The notes under the pieces: generated by a model
Databases searched by the model: none
Seen by the model: the letters and a program-made list of their open reading frames with translations, nothing else
Told to the model about the DNA's origin: nothing
Source of the DNA: Citrobacter koseri
GTDB lineage: Bacteria > Pseudomonadota > Gammaproteobacteria > Enterobacterales > Enterobacteriaceae
Assembly (NCBI GenBank): GCA_900446925.1
Contig: UAVY01000010.1
Location: 124,001-188,000 of the forward strand
Direction of reading: 5' to 3'
DNA length: 64,000 bases
Made by a program: the position numbers and the translations under genes
In this document: one piece after another, positions 1 through 10,021 of the stretch
Layout of the letters: each line of letters opens with the position of its first letter
How positions within the stretch are numbered: position 1 is the first letter of the stretch

Positions 1-1127
1 CTGGTGGCCGGTCAGGTCACCGGGCTGGACAGCTTTGAGATCGGCCAGATGGTCGGCCGTCAGTTACCGTTCCTGACCATTATCGTGCTGTTCTGGATCA
101 TGGCGATTATGGACGGCTGGCGCGGCGTGAAAGAGACCTGGCCTGCGGTGATGGTGGCGGGTGGTTCATTTGCTATCGCCCAGTACCTCAGCTCTAACTT
201 TATCGGCCCGGAACTGCCGGACATCATCTCGTCGCTGGTCTCGCTGGTCTGTCTGACGCTGTTCCTGAAACGCTGGCAGCCGGTACGTATTTTCCGCTTT
301 GGCGATATGGGCGCTTCACAGGTCGATCAGACGCTGGACCGCACCCATTACACGGTTGGTCAAGTCGTTCGCGCATGGTCGCCGTTCCTGTTCCTGACAG
401 CGACCGTTACCCTCTGGAGCGTTCCGCCGTTTAAAGCGATGTTTGCCCCAGGCGGCGCGCTGTACGACTGGGTGATTAATATTCCGGTTCCGCATCTCGA
501 TAAGCTGGTTGCCCGTATGCCGCCAGTGGTGCATGAGGCAACCGCCTACGCTGCGGTCTATAAGTTCGACTGGTTCTCCGCTACCGGTACGGCCATTTCT
601 GTTCGCTGCGCTGCTGTCCGTCGTCTGGCTGAAAATGAAACCGTCTGCCGCAATCCAGACATTCGGCAGCACGCTGAAAGAGTTAGCGCTGCCGATCTAC
701 TCCATCCGGGATGGTGCTGGCATTCGCGTTTATCTCTAACTACTCCGGGCTCTCCTCTACGCTGGCGTTAGCGCTGGCGCATACGGGCAGCGCCTTTACC
801 TTCTTCTCGCCGTTCCTTGGCTGGCTGGGCGTATTCCTGACGGGGTCTGATACCTCATCAAACGCGCTGTTTGCCGCCCTGCAGGCGACGGCCGCCCAGC
901 AAATCGGCGTCTCTGACGTGCTGATGGTGGCGGCGAATACCACCGGCGGCGTAACCGGTAAGATGATCTCTCCGCAGTCTATCGCCATTGCCTGTGCGGC
1001 AGTGGGTCTGGTAGGGAAAGAGTCCGACCTGTTCCGCTTTACCGTTAAACACAGCCTGATTTTCACCTGCATGGTGGGTGTGATTACCACACTTCAGGCC
1101 TATGTCTTAACCTGGATGATTCCGTGA
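1..1127 (+). CDS. lldP: L-lactate permease, 3' part (start lies before the window)
   Basis: Inner-membrane L-lactate:proton symporter of the LctP family. The visible part covers roughly the last 370 of about 551 residues: hydrophobic helices, the [10 protein letters not shown] motif and the conserved [17 protein letters not shown] segment near the end. The frame breaks twice, near 597 (an extra T in the ATTTCTG run) and near 709 (an extra C before GGGATGGTG); removing both gives one continuous LldP. The stop TGA at 1125-1127 overlaps the GTG start of lldR, so the genes are translationally coupled. The operon is known to be induced by L-lactate through LldR; its promoter lies outside the window. 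Confidence 0.95.
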
Positions 1128-1901
1128 TTGTGATGCCAAAACGCCTGTCAGACGAGGTTGCTTCTCGTGTGCGGGCGCTGATTGAAGAACAACAGCTGGA
1201 GGCGGGCATGAAGTTGCCCGCCGAGCGCCAGCTGGCCGTACAACTGGGTGTGTCGCGCAATTCTCTGCGCGAGGCGCTGGCGAAACTGGTCAGTGAAGGC
1301 ATGCTGATAAGCCGCCGGGGCGGTGGAACGTTCGTTCGCTGGCAGCATGAAACCTGGTCCGAACAGAATATCGTTCAACCGTTGAAAACGCTGATGGCGG
1401 ACGACCCGGACTACAGCTTCGACATTCTGGAAGCCCGCCACGCCATTGAAGCCAGCACCGCCTGGCACGCCGCGATGCGCGCCACGCCCGCTGATAAAGA
1501 GAAAATTAAGCTCTGCTTTGACGCCACGCTCAGTGAGGACCCGGACCTCGCCTCCCCAGGCGGATGTTCGCTTCCACCTCGCGATTGCGGAGGCCTCGCA
1601 CAACGTCGTGCTGTTGCAGACCATGCGCGGCTTCTTTGATGTCCTGCAATCATCCGTGAAGCAGAGCCGCCAGCGTATGTATCTCGTTCCGCCGGTGTTT
1701 TCAAAACTGACGGAACAACATCAGGCGGTGATGGACGCCATTCTGGCCGGTGATGCCGACGGCGCACGTAAAGCCATGATGGCGCATCTCAGTTTCGTCC
1801 ACACCACCATTAAACGATTTGATGAAGACCAGGCCCGCCAGGCGCGTATTACCCGCCTGCCCGGTGACCATAATGAGATTTCCAGGGAGAACAAAGCATG
1901 A
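1124..1901 (+). CDS. lldR: GntR/FadR-family regulator of L-lactate genes
   Basis: Regulator of lldPRD. The N-terminal winged HTH (residues about 8-75, containing [22 protein letters not shown] and the RRGGGTF wing) is followed by a FadR-type C-terminal ligand domain with the conserved [11 protein letters not shown] segment. I use the GTG at 1124 because the protein then starts [12 protein letters not shown] as in E. coli, and the GTGA overlaps the lldP stop. An extra C near 1556 shifts the frame; with it removed the length is about 258 residues, as expected. The stop overlaps the lldD start (ATGA). Confidence 0.95.
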
Positions 1902-3089
1902 TCATTTCAGCAGCCAGCGATTATCGCGCCGCAGCCCAACGCATTCTGCCCCCCTTTCTTGTTCCACTACATCGACGGCGGCGCCTATGCGGAATATACC
2001 CTGCGTCGTAACGTGGAAGACTTGTCAGAGGTGGCGCTCCGCCAGCGCGTGCTGAAGAATATGTCCGACCTGAGCCTGGAAACCACCCTGTTTAACGAAA
2101 AGCTGTCGATGCCGGTTGCACTGGCTCCGGTTGGCCTGTGCGGAATGTATGCGCGTCGCGGTGAAGTTCAGGCCGCCGCCGCCGCCGATGCGAAAGGGAT
2201 TCCGTTTACCCTCTCCACCGTTTCTGTCTGCCCCATCGAGGAAGTCGCGCCGACGATTAAACGCCCGATGTGGTTCCAGCTGTACGTCCTGCGCGATCGC
2301 GGTTTTATGCGTAACGCGCTGGAGCGCGCCAAAGCGGCGGGCTGCTCCACGCTGGTCTTTACCGTCGATATGCCAACGCCTGGCGCGCGTTACCGTGACG
2401 CCCACTCCGGGATGAGCGGCCCGAATGCCGCCCTGCGCCGCTACTGGCAGGCTGCAACCCATCCGCAATGGGCCTGGGATGTCGGCCTGAACGGTCGTCC
2501 GCACGATCTTGGCAATATCTCCGCCTACCTTGGCAAACCGACCGGGCTGGAAGATTACATCGGCTGGCTGGCGAACAACTTCGATCCGTCGATTTCCTGG
2601 AAAGACCTGGAGTGGATCCGTGAATTCTGGGACGGCCCAATGGTGATCAAAGGGATCCTCGATCCCGAAGACGCCCGCGACGCGGTACGCTTTGGCGCTG
2701 ATGGCATCGTGGTCTCTAACCACGGCGGCCGCCAGCTCGACGGCGTACTCTCCTCCGCCCGCGCCCTGCCCGCCATTGCCGATGCGGTGAAAGGCGATAT
2801 CGCCATTCTGGCGGACAGCGGAATTCGTAATGGTCTGGACGTGGTACGCATGATTGCGCTTGGGGCCGATAGCGTACTGCTTGGCCGTGCGTATCTGTAC
2901 GCGCTGGCGACGGCGGGTCAGGCTGGCGTGGCGAACCTGCTGGATCTGATTGAAAAAGAGATGAAAGTCGCCATGACGCTGACCGGCGCAAAATCAATCA
3001 GCGAGATCAGCCGTGATTCGCTGGTGCAGGAACTCGGTAAGAGCTTACCTGCCGCACTGGCACCGCTGACGCAGGGTGATGCGGCGTAG
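1898..3089 (+). CDS. lldD: L-lactate dehydrogenase (FMN, quinone-linked)
   Basis: Membrane-associated flavoprotein oxidising L-lactate to pyruvate and passing electrons to quinone. It belongs to the alpha-hydroxy-acid dehydrogenase TIM-barrel family; the FMN and substrate motif [10 protein letters not shown] is present near residue 275, as is LADSGIRNG. The ATG at 1898 lies within the lldR stop. An extra T near 1960 (CCCTTTCTTGTTC, expected CTGTTC) separates the first 20 or so residues from the rest; corrected length is about 396 residues, the family norm. Last gene of lldPRD, followed by a BIME. Confidence 0.95.
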
Positions 3090-3168
3090 GCTGGATAAGG
3101 CGTCAGCCGCCATCCGGCAATGTAATGTGCATCGGGGAGCCTGATGGCGCTACGCTTATCAGGCCTAC
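3087..3168. repeat. BIME (pair of REP palindromes) after lldD
   Basis: Two inverted REP units: GGATAAGGCG...CATCCGGC at 3091-3118 and GCCTGATGGCGCTACGC...TCAGGCCTACA at 3139-3168. This is the usual Y/Z REP architecture of enteric bacteria, sitting in the 3' untranslated region of lldPRD. Confidence 0.8.
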
Positions 3169-3229
3169 AGGGTGAGGGTGAACGTATTTTCTGCTATTCT
3201 GCCCCCCGCACTTAAGGGGGCAGTTAAGC

Positions 3230-3703
3230 ATGTTGAATATCGTATTATTCGAACCAGAAATCCCACCAAACACCGGCAATATTATTCGTCTTTGCGCCAA
3301 TACCGGTTTTCGTCTGCATATTATCGAGCCGATGGGCTTCACATGGGATGATAAACGTCTGCGCCGCGCGGGGCTGGACTATCACGAGTTTGCCGCCGTA
3401 CAGCGCCATCACGATTACGCTGCCTTTGTCGCCGCCGAAAACCCACAGCGTCTGTTTGCTCTGACCACCAAAGGCACCCCTGCCCATAGCGCGGTGAGCT
3501 ATCAGGATGGGGACTACCTGATGTTTGGCCCGGAAACGCGCGGTTTACCGGCGACCATTCTCGACGCGCTGCCCGCAGAACAAAAAATTCGTATTCCAAT
3601 GATGCCGGACAGCCGCAGCATGAACCTGTCGAACGCGGTATCGGTCGTGGTGTATGAGGCATGGCGCCAGTTGGGGTATCCTGGCGCGGTATTGCGTCGT
3701 TGA
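3230..3703 (+). CDS. trmL: tRNA (cytidine/uridine-2'-O)-methyltransferase TrmL
   Basis: SPOUT-class enzyme methylating the wobble ribose of tRNA-Leu isoacceptors, cytoplasmic. Intact at 157 residues, the family length. SPOUT motifs are visible: [13 protein letters not shown] near residue 15, [10 protein letters not shown] near 97 (AdoMet knot) and [25 protein letters not shown] near 122. It stands between two BIMEs and has its own upstream region, with a TATTCT-like -10 near 3195 and a GGGGG Shine-Dalgarno stretch. Confidence 0.96.
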   Translation: MLNIVLFEPEIPPNTGNIIRLCANTGFRLHIIEPMGFTWDDKRLRRAGLDYHEFAAVQRHHDYAAFVAAENPQRLFALTTKGTPAHSAVSYQDGDYLMFGPETRGLPATILDALPAEQKIRIPMMPDSRSMNLSNAVSVVVYEAWRQLGYPGAVLRR

Positions 3704-3709
3704 TTTTTG

Positions 3710-3779
3710 TCGGATGGCGGCTGACGCCTTATCCGACCTACGGATCTGGTAGGCCGGTAAGCGCAGCGCCACCGGGCAT
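3710..3779. repeat. BIME between trmL and cysE
   Basis: Two REP units in opposite orientation (CGGATGGCGGCTGACGCCTTATCCG at 3711-3735, then GTAGGCCGGTAAGCGCAGC...GCCACCGGGC to 3777) lie between the convergent genes trmL and cysE, a typical BIME site. Confidence 0.8.
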
Positions 3780-3783
3780 AAAG

Positions 3784-4605
3784 TCAGATGCCGTCGCCGT
3801 ATTCGAACGTATGGTGAATCCCGTTAAAATGCTGATCCATATCCATTGACGGCTTATCGCTGTCGGGCTTGCCGACAATCCGCGCCGGAACGCCCGCTGC
3901 GGTGGTGTGTGGCGGTACGGGCTGTAAGACCACGGAGCCCGCGCCAATCTTCGCGCCTCGCCCCACTTCGATATTGCCAAGGATCTTCGCCCCGGCGCCA
4001 ATCATCACGCCTTCACGAATTTTGGGATGACGATCGCCGCTGGTTTTCCCGGTCCCGCCAAGCGTGACCGATTGCAGGATCGAGACATCGTTTTCGATTA
4101 CCGCCGTTTCACCGACCACAATCCCCGTCGCGTGATCGAGCATAATGCCGCGTCCAATTTTCGCCGCCGGATGAATATCAACCTGGAAGGTGACAGAAAC
4201 CTGATTTTGCAGGAATATCGCCAGCGCGCGGCGGCCTTCATTCCATAACCAGTGGCCGATACGGTAGGCCTGGAGAGCATGGAAGCCTTTCAGATACAGA
4301 AGCGGCGTCGAGTATTTGTCTACCGCCGGGTCGCGGGTGCGTACCGCCTGAATATCACAGGCAGCAGAGGCGATCATTTCCGGGTCGGCGGCGTAGGCCT
4401 CTTCCACCACTTCACGGATGGCGATGGCAGGCATAATCGGAGATGCGAGTTTGTTCGCCAGCATATAGCTCAGCGCACTGCCCAGGTTTTCATGCTTGAG
4501 TAGCGTCGCGTGGTAGAAACTGGCCAGCATCGGCTCACAGTCCGCCAGAGCCCGGGCTTCGGCTTTAATATTGTTCCAGACGATATCCAGTTCTTCACAT
4601 GACAT
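3784..4605 (-). CDS. cysE: Serine O-acetyltransferase
   Basis: Converts L-serine and acetyl-CoA to O-acetylserine, the committed step of cysteine synthesis; feedback inhibited by cysteine and forms the cysteine synthase complex with CysK. Intact, 273 residues. The N-terminal helical domain (1-140) is followed by a left-handed beta-helix of hexapeptide repeats (about 140-245, with DIHPAAKIGRGIMLDHATG and GVMIGAGAKILGN). The C-terminus ends in GDGI, the tail that binds CysK. Last gene of the secB-gpsA-cysE cluster, separated from gpsA by a 77-nt gap holding a strong hairpin. Confidence 0.97.
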   Translation of the reverse strand: MSCEELDIVWNNIKAEARALADCEPMLASFYHATLLKHENLGSALSYMLANKLASPIMPAIAIREVVEEAYAADPEMIASAACDIQAVRTRDPAVDKYSTPLLYLKGFHALQAYRIGHWLWNEGRRALAIFLQNQVSVTFQVDIHPAAKIGRGIMLDHATGIVVGETAVIENDVSILQSVTLGGTGKTSGDRHPKIREGVMIGAGAKILGNIEVGRGAKIGAGSVVLQPVPPHTTAAGVPARIVGKPDSDKPSMDMDQHFNGIHHTFEYGDGI

Positions 4606-4630
4606 TGCTGACTCCAGGTATCAGGCTAAC

Positions 4631-4656
4631 GACCGGCCCGTTCTTCGCGGGCCGGG
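4631..4656 (-). other. Hairpin between gpsA and cysE
   Basis: A GC-rich inverted repeat (GACCGGCCCG...CGGGCCGGGTC) lies in the short gpsA-cysE gap. No U-run follows it on the minus strand, so I do not call it an intrinsic terminator. It may be an RNA processing or stability element that partly separates expression of the two genes. Confidence 0.5.
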
Positions 4657-4682
4657 TCATTTAATAAAACAGATCCTTACGG

Positions 4683-5703
4683 CTAGTGGCGACTACGCTC
4701 GTCCTTGCGTGCACGACCTAATAACGTCAATGCTGCCTCGCGCGCGTTTTTTCCGCAATACAATACTTGATAAATTTCCTCGGTTATTGGCATTTCGACA
4801 CCAAAACGGTGCGCCAACTCACGAACTTCTTTTGTATTACGGTAGCCTTCAACCACCTGACCAATTTTGTCCTGCGCGCTCTGAACATCCATGCCCTGAC
4901 CGAGCATCATGCCAAAACGGCGGTTACGCGACTGGTTGTCAGTACAGGTCAGAACCAGGTCGCCCAGACCCGCCATTCCCATAAAGGTGGTCGGATCGGC
5001 CCCCAGCGCCGCGCCAAGACGCGACATTTCCGTCAGCCCCACGCGTGATCAGCGCGGTACGTGCGTTTGCGCCAAAACCGATGCCGTCAGACATGCCTGC
5101 GCCAATCGCAATCACGTTTTTCACCGCACCGCCCAGCTGCACGCCGATGAAATCGGGGTTGCTGTAGACGCGAAAACTCTTACCGCAGTGCAAAAGTTCC
5201 TGCAAATCATCCGCGAAGGTTTCGTCCGTCGACGCCAGAGAAATTGCCGTCGGCAAACCCGCCGCCAGTTCTTTAGCGAATGTCGGGCCGGATATCACTG
5301 CCAGCGGGATGTCATCGCCCAACGCTTCACGGGCGACATCCTGCAACAGGCGCCCCGTTTCCGCTTCCAGACCTTTGGTCGCCCAGACCAGGCGCGCATC
5401 AGGACGCATCAGCGGTTTAATCTGTCGCAGCACCTCGCCAAAGACATGGCTTGGCACCACCACCAGAATGTTACGGCTGGCCGCCAGCGCGGTGGCTAAG
5501 TCGCTTTCAAGGCGTAGCGTATCGGGAAAAGGCACATCAGGGAGGAACGCGACGTTGCAGCGGTCTCGCTCAAGGGTCGCGACATGTTTAGGATCGTGGC
5601 CCCACAGGACAACCTGGTGGCCGTTTCTCGCCAGGGTGATGGCAAGAGCGGTGCCGTACGAGCCAGCACCGATCACAGTCATTGAAGCATTACTTTGGTT
5701 CAT
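4683..5703 (-). CDS. gpsA: Glycerol-3-phosphate dehydrogenase [NAD(P)+], biosynthetic
   Basis: Reduces dihydroxyacetone phosphate to sn-glycerol-3-phosphate for phospholipid synthesis; essential in E. coli. The N-terminal Rossmann motif [10 protein letters not shown] (residues about 11-20) and the ATKGLE and [11 protein letters not shown] segments are present. An extra G near 5041 (GTGGGGCTG on the minus strand) breaks the frame after ARTALITRG; corrected, the protein runs through [13 protein letters not shown] to [10 protein letters not shown], about 339 residues. Its ATG overlaps the secB stop (TGATG). Because the gene is essential, the break is almost certainly a sequence error. Confidence 0.95.
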
Positions 5704-6171
5704 CAGGCATCCTGATGTTCTTCAGTACCTTCGCCAGCTTGCTGCTGTAAATAGTTCATGAACAAGCGCATCGAAGTTAACCGGCGCAAGATTCAGTTGC
5801 GGGAACGTGCCGCGTGAAACCAGGCTGGTGATGCATTCGCGGGCATACGGGAACAGAATGTTCGGGCAGTATGCACCCAGGCAATGCGCCATCTGAGTTC
5901 CTTCAATACCACTGATGGAGAAAATGCCGCCCTGCTGAACTTCGCACAGGAAAGCGGTCTCTTCGCCCAGGGAAGCCGTTACGGTAACACGCAGTACCAC
6001 TTCGTATACGTCATCTGCCAGTTGAGTAGACGCCGTATCAAGATCAAGTTTAACCTCTGGCTGCCAATCTTTCTGGAAAACATGCGGCGCATTTGGCGCT
6101 TCGAAAGACACATCCTTGGTGTAGATACGTTGGATCTGGAAAGCCATTTCGGTGTTATTTTGTTCTGACAT
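5703..6171 (-). CDS. secB: Protein-export chaperone SecB
   Basis: Tetrameric cytosolic chaperone that holds preproteins unfolded and delivers them to SecA. The sequence starts [20 protein letters not shown] and follows E. coli SecB closely. Near 5764 an extra base (GCGCTTGTTC, expected GCGCTGTTC) replaces the native tail; correcting it restores [19 protein letters not shown] and a stop at 5703-5705, giving 155 residues. The stop overlaps the gpsA start, which explains the tight coupling. Confidence 0.95.
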
Positions 6172-6218
6172 GTGTAGAAAACCCTTTAGTGTTGTCCTTA
6201 AAATACTTGCGGCATGTT

Positions 6219-6471
6219 TTAACGCAGCAGGGGATCCAGTCCACCACGCGCATCCAACGCATACAAGTCGTCACAGCCGCCAATGTGCTGTGCATCAATA
6301 AAAATCTGCGGAACCGTCGTGCGGCCACTACGCTTGATCATCTCTTCACGTTTTACGGCATCGCCGTCAATCGGAAGTTCCTGGAAACTCACACCCTTAC
6401 TGCTCAACAGCGCTTTTGCACGATGGCAAAAACGGGCAGGTTGCTTTGGTGTAGATCTCGATGTTGGCCAT
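6219..6471 (-). CDS. grxC: Glutaredoxin 3
   Basis: Small thiol-disulfide oxidoreductase using glutathione. The start ATG at 6471 gives [13 protein letters not shown]; an extra T in a five-T run (minus strand, 6428-6432) breaks the frame in the active site. Corrected, the active site reads [11 protein letters not shown], the protein continues to LDPLLR, and the length is 83 residues. CPFC instead of the E. coli CPYC hints at a non-Escherichia enteric host. It lies 47 bases upstream of secB in the yibN-grxC-secB-gpsA-cysE run. Confidence 0.93.
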
Positions 6472-6498
6472 GACTTATCTCCCGTGTTGAGTAACGCG

Positions 6499-6931
6499 TT
6501 ATTTCCCGCGCACTAATGGCAGGTTCTCACCGGCTCCAGCCCGCAACGCCTTCTTTCAGCACAAAAACTTTCTCAAAGCCCGCTTTGATCAGTGCGTTTG
6601 CGGATTCCTGACACTGCATACCGGAACCATCAACCACGATCAGAGGCTTATCTTTGTGCTTTTCAAGCTCGCCAACGTTGTTGGCCTTGATTTCGCTCGG
6701 CAGCAGGTTAGTCGCGCCCGCGATATGGCCTTTGCGGAAGTCGTCACGCTGACGTAAATCCACCACAACGGCGTCTTCTTTGTTGATAAGACGCGTCGCT
6801 TCGCCGCGAGTAATAACCTTAACTTTAGACATCAGGCCTTTGAAAGTGGTGAACAACACCGCCACCAGTAACGCAATCCAGGCGATACTCAGTATGGGAT
6901 GGCGGCCAACAAATTGCATAATTTCTTGCAT
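6499..6931 (-). CDS. yibN: Membrane-anchored rhodanese-like protein YibN
   Basis: One N-terminal transmembrane helix (about residues 12-32, [20 protein letters not shown]) precedes a single rhodanese domain with the active-site cysteine in [10 protein letters not shown]. The role is probably sulfur or thiol chemistry at the inner membrane; the precise function is not settled. An extra base near 6533 changes the end from [13 protein letters not shown] to GWSR; corrected length is 143 residues, as in E. coli. First gene of the minus-strand operon, divergent from gpmI. Confidence 0.92.
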
Positions 6932-7180
6932 GGGGGGGTAACAACTCCCGACTCAGTGATTAAAAAACCAGGAAAGGAGTATACCTGCGCGTTGGCGCAA
7001 ATACAGCCAGAGCGTGCAATGGATTGCATTTTTGCGGGGCGCTACGGAAAAAAAAACGTCGATCCGCGCCGTCCCCGGCTCGCTCTCTGCCCCATTCTTT
7101 GATCTTCTGAGGCTATTTTATCGATTCAGCTGTAGTAAAATTACGCAATTATTTTGTCTATTGAGTGTGAGGTTGTCGCA
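6932..7180. promoter_or_regulatory. Divergent yibN / gpmI promoter region
   Basis: This 249-bp gap holds no gene. On the minus strand a good -10 hexamer TATACT (complement of 6978-6983) lies about 50 bases before the yibN start, without a strong -35. On the plus strand TAAAAT at about 7134-7139 lies about 45 bases before gpmI and is a plausible -10, also with a poor -35. Confidence 0.4.
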
Positions 7181-8725
7181 ATGTCGGTTTCTAAAAAACC
7201 TATGGTACTGGTGATTCTGGATGGCTATGGCTACCGTGAAGACAGCCAGGATAACGCCATTTTGAATGCCAAAACCCCGGTAATGGATGCTCTGTGGGCA
7301 AAACGTCCGCATACCCTGATCGACGCTTCCGGTCTGGAAGTGGGTCTGCCGGACCGTCAGATGGGCAACTCCGAAGTGGGTCACGTTAACCTGGGCGCGG
7401 GCCGTATCGTGTATCAGGATCTGACGCGCCTGGATGTTGAAATTAAAGAACGTACCTTCTTCGCTAACCCGGTACTGACGGCGGCGGTCGATCAGGCGAA
7501 AAATACCGGTAAAGCCGTGCACATTATGGGTCTGCTGTCTGCGGGCGGCGTGCACAGCCACGAAGACCACATCATGGCGATGGTCGAACTGGCCGCAGAA
7601 CGCGGCGCAGAGAAAATTTATCTGCACGCCTTCCTTGATGGTCGCGATACCCCGCCACGCAGCGCGGAATCCTCGCTGAAAAAATTCGAAGACAAGTTTG
7701 CCGCGCTGGGCAAAGGCCGCGTAGCGTCCATTATTGGTCGTTACTATGCAATGGACCGCGACAACCGCTGGGATCGCGTTGAGCAGGCCTATGACCTGAT
7801 GACGCTGGCGCAGGGTGAATTCCAGGCCGATACCGCCGTTGCTGGCCTGCTGGCCGCTTACGCGCGTGACGAAAACGACGAATTCGTGAAAGCGACCGTC
7901 ATTCGCGCGGAAGGTCAGGCCGATGCCGCGATGGAAGACGGCGACACGCTGATTTTCATGAACTTCCGTGCTGACCGCGCCCGCGAAATTACCCGCGCGT
8001 TCGTTAATGCTGATTTCGACGGCTTCGCCCGTAAGAAAGTGGTTAATCTGAACTTCGTCATGCTGACCGAGTACGCCGCTGATATCAAAACCGCCGTGGC
8101 TTACCCACCGGCATCGCTGGCAAACACCTTCGGCGAGTGGATGGCGAAGAACGACAAAACCCAACTGCGCATTTCCGAAACGGAAAAATACGCCCACGTC
8201 ACCTTCTTCTTCAACGGCGGCGTAGAAGAACCGTTTGCAGGCGAAGAACGCATCCTGATCAACTCGCCTAAAGTGGCTACCTACGATCTACAGCCGGAAA
8301 TGAGTTCCGCAGAACTGACCGAAAAACTGGTTGCGGCTATCGGGAGCGGCAAGTATGACACCATCATCTGTAACTACCCGAACGGTGATATGGTCGGTCA
8401 CACTGGCGTGATGGAAGCAGCAGTTAAAGCGGTTGAAGCGCTGGATCACTGCGTTGAGCAGGTTGCTAAAGCGGTTGAGTCCGTTGGTGGCCAACTGCTG
8501 ATCACCGCAGACCACGGCAACGCCGAGCAGATGCGCGATCCATCCACCGGCCAGGCGCACACCGCGCATACCAACCTGCCGGTTCCGCTGATTTATGTCG
8601 GCGCGAAAAGCGTAAAAGCGGTCGAAGGCGGCAAACTTTCTGATATCGCACCGACGATGTTGACGCTGATGGGTATGGAAATCCCGAAAGAGATGACTGG
8701 TAAGCCGCTGTTCATCGTGGAATAA
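7181..8725 (+). CDS. gpmI: 2,3-bisphosphoglycerate-independent phosphoglycerate mutase
   Basis: Mn-dependent glycolytic enzyme interconverting 3- and 2-phosphoglycerate. Intact, 514 residues from the ATG at 7181; the upstream alternative at 7154 would add residues the family lacks. The alkaline-phosphatase-fold motifs are clear: [11 protein letters not shown] near residue 10, the phosphoserine segment [16 protein letters not shown] near 58, and the metal ligands in [13 protein letters not shown] and [11 protein letters not shown]. It is followed 9 bases later by envC; gpmI-envC-yibQ is probably one operon. Confidence 0.97.
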   Translation: MSVSKKPMVLVILDGYGYREDSQDNAILNAKTPVMDALWAKRPHTLIDASGLEVGLPDRQMGNSEVGHVNLGAGRIVYQDLTRLDVEIKERTFFANPVLTAAVDQAKNTGKAVHIMGLLSAGGVHSHEDHIMAMVELAAERGAEKIYLHAFLDGRDTPPRSAESSLKKFEDKFAALGKGRVASIIGRYYAMDRDNRWDRVEQAYDLMTLAQGEFQADTAVAGLLAAYARDENDEFVKATVIRAEGQADAAMEDGDTLIFMNFRADRAREITRAFVNADFDGFARKKVVNLNFVMLTEYAADIKTAVAYPPASLANTFGEWMAKNDKTQLRISETEKYAHVTFFFNGGVEEPFAGEERILINSPKVATYDLQPEMSSAELTEKLVAAIGSGKYDTIICNYPNGDMVGHTGVMEAAVKAVEALDHCVEQVAKAVESVGGQLLITADHGNAEQMRDPSTGQAHTAHTNLPVPLIYVGAKSVKAVEGGKLSDIAPTMLTLMGMEIPKEMTGKPLFIVE

Positions 8726-8734
8726 TCCTTCCCC

Positions 8735-10018
8735 ATGAGGGGAAAGGCGTTTAATTCCATTACACGGGCCGTGAAACCACGCAGGTTTTCAGTCAGGCCC
8801 ATGATTTACGCCAGCGTGTTGAGCGCTGGCGTATTGTTGTGCGCCTTTTCCGCCCATGCGGATGACCGCGATCAGCTCAAATCCATCCAGGCGGATATCG
8901 CCGCCAAAGAGCGCGCCGTGCGCCAGCAACAGCAGCAACGTTCCAGTTTGCTCGCACAGCTCAAAACGCAGGAAGAGGCCATCTCCGCCGCCGCACGTAA
9001 ACTGCGTGAAACCCAGAATACCCTTGCCCAGTTGAATAAGCAGATCGACGCAATGAACGCATCTATCGCGAAGCTGGAACAACAAAAAGCCATTCAGGAA
9101 CGCAGCCTTGCTGCGCAGCTGGATGCGGCGTTTCGCCAGGGCGAGCATACGGGGATTCAGCTCATTCTTAGCGGTGAAGAGAGCCAGCGCGGGCAGCGTT
9201 TGCAGGCCTATTTCGGTTATCTGAACCAGGCGCGCCAGGACACCATTGCCGAACTGAAACAGACGCGTGAAGAGGTGGCGTCTCAGAAGGCGGCGCTGGA
9301 AGAGAAACAGAGCCAGCAACAGACGCTGCTGTATGAACAACGCGCCCAACAGGCGAAGCTGGAGCAGGCGCGTAATGAGCGTCAGAAAACGATCGCCGGT
9401 CTTGAGTCGTCAATCCAGCAGGGGCAACAGCAGTTAAGTGAATTGCGAGCGAACGAATCCCGCCTGCGCAACAGCATCGCGCGCGCAGAGGCGGCCGCCA
9501 AAGCCCGGGCGGAGCGAGAAGCCCGCGAAGCGCAGGCGGTGCGCAATCGTCAGCAGGAAGCCACCCGCAAAGGCACAACCTACAAACCAACCGAAAGCGA
9601 AAAATCGTTGATGTCCCGTACCGGCGGTCTGGGTTCACCGCGCGGCCAGGCATTCTGGCCTGTTCGCGGCCCAACGCTGCATCGTTATGGCGAACAGCTG
9701 CAAGGTGAGCTACGTTGGAAAGGGATGGTTATCGGTGCGTCTGAAGGTACTGAAGTCAAAGCAATTGCGGACGGTAGGGTGATTCTGGCGGACTGGTTGC
9801 AGGGCTACGGTCTGGTCGTCGTCGTGGAACACGGTAAAGGCGATATGAGCCTTTACGGGTATAACCAGAGCGCACTGGTCAGCGTTGGCACACAGGTTCG
9901 CGCAGGCCAGCCTATTGCGCTTGTAGGCAGCAGCGGCGGTCAGGGCCGACCGTCACTCTATTTCGAAATTCGTCGCCAGGGTCAGGCCGTCAATCCACAG
10001 CCGTGGTTGGGAAGATAA
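8735..10018 (+). CDS. envC: Murein hydrolase activator EnvC
   Basis: Periplasmic division factor that activates AmiA and AmiB at the septum through FtsEX. Signal peptide near residues 20-42 (YASVLSAGVLLCAFSAHA, then DDRD), a long Q/E/A/R-rich coiled coil (about 45-285), and a C-terminal degenerate LytM domain (about 310-427, PVRGPTLHRYG...SLYFEIRRQGQAVNPQPWLGR) without the full zinc ligand set, as in the family. I use ATG 8735 (427 residues); the position of the shorter 419-residue E. coli start (MTRAVKPRR) is ATT here. Intact. Confidence 0.94.
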   Translation: MRGKAFNSITRAVKPRRFSVRPMIYASVLSAGVLLCAFSAHADDRDQLKSIQADIAAKERAVRQQQQQRSSLLAQLKTQEEAISAAARKLRETQNTLAQLNKQIDAMNASIAKLEQQKAIQERSLAAQLDAAFRQGEHTGIQLILSGEESQRGQRLQAYFGYLNQARQDTIAELKQTREEVASQKAALEEKQSQQQTLLYEQRAQQAKLEQARNERQKTIAGLESSIQQGQQQLSELRANESRLRNSIARAEAAAKARAEREAREAQAVRNRQQEATRKGTTYKPTESEKSLMSRTGGLGSPRGQAFWPVRGPTLHRYGEQLQGELRWKGMVIGASEGTEVKAIADGRVILADWLQGYGLVVVVEHGKGDMSLYGYNQSALVSVGTQVRAGQPIALVGSSGGQGRPSLYFEIRRQGQAVNPQPWLGR

Positions 10019-10021
10019 GTT

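Noticed and set aside
7118..8197. 359-codon open frame antisense to gpmI
   Set aside because: Mirror of a highly codon-biased essential gene; composition (many H, Q, R, F) is typical of antisense shadow frames and no ribosome site is seen.
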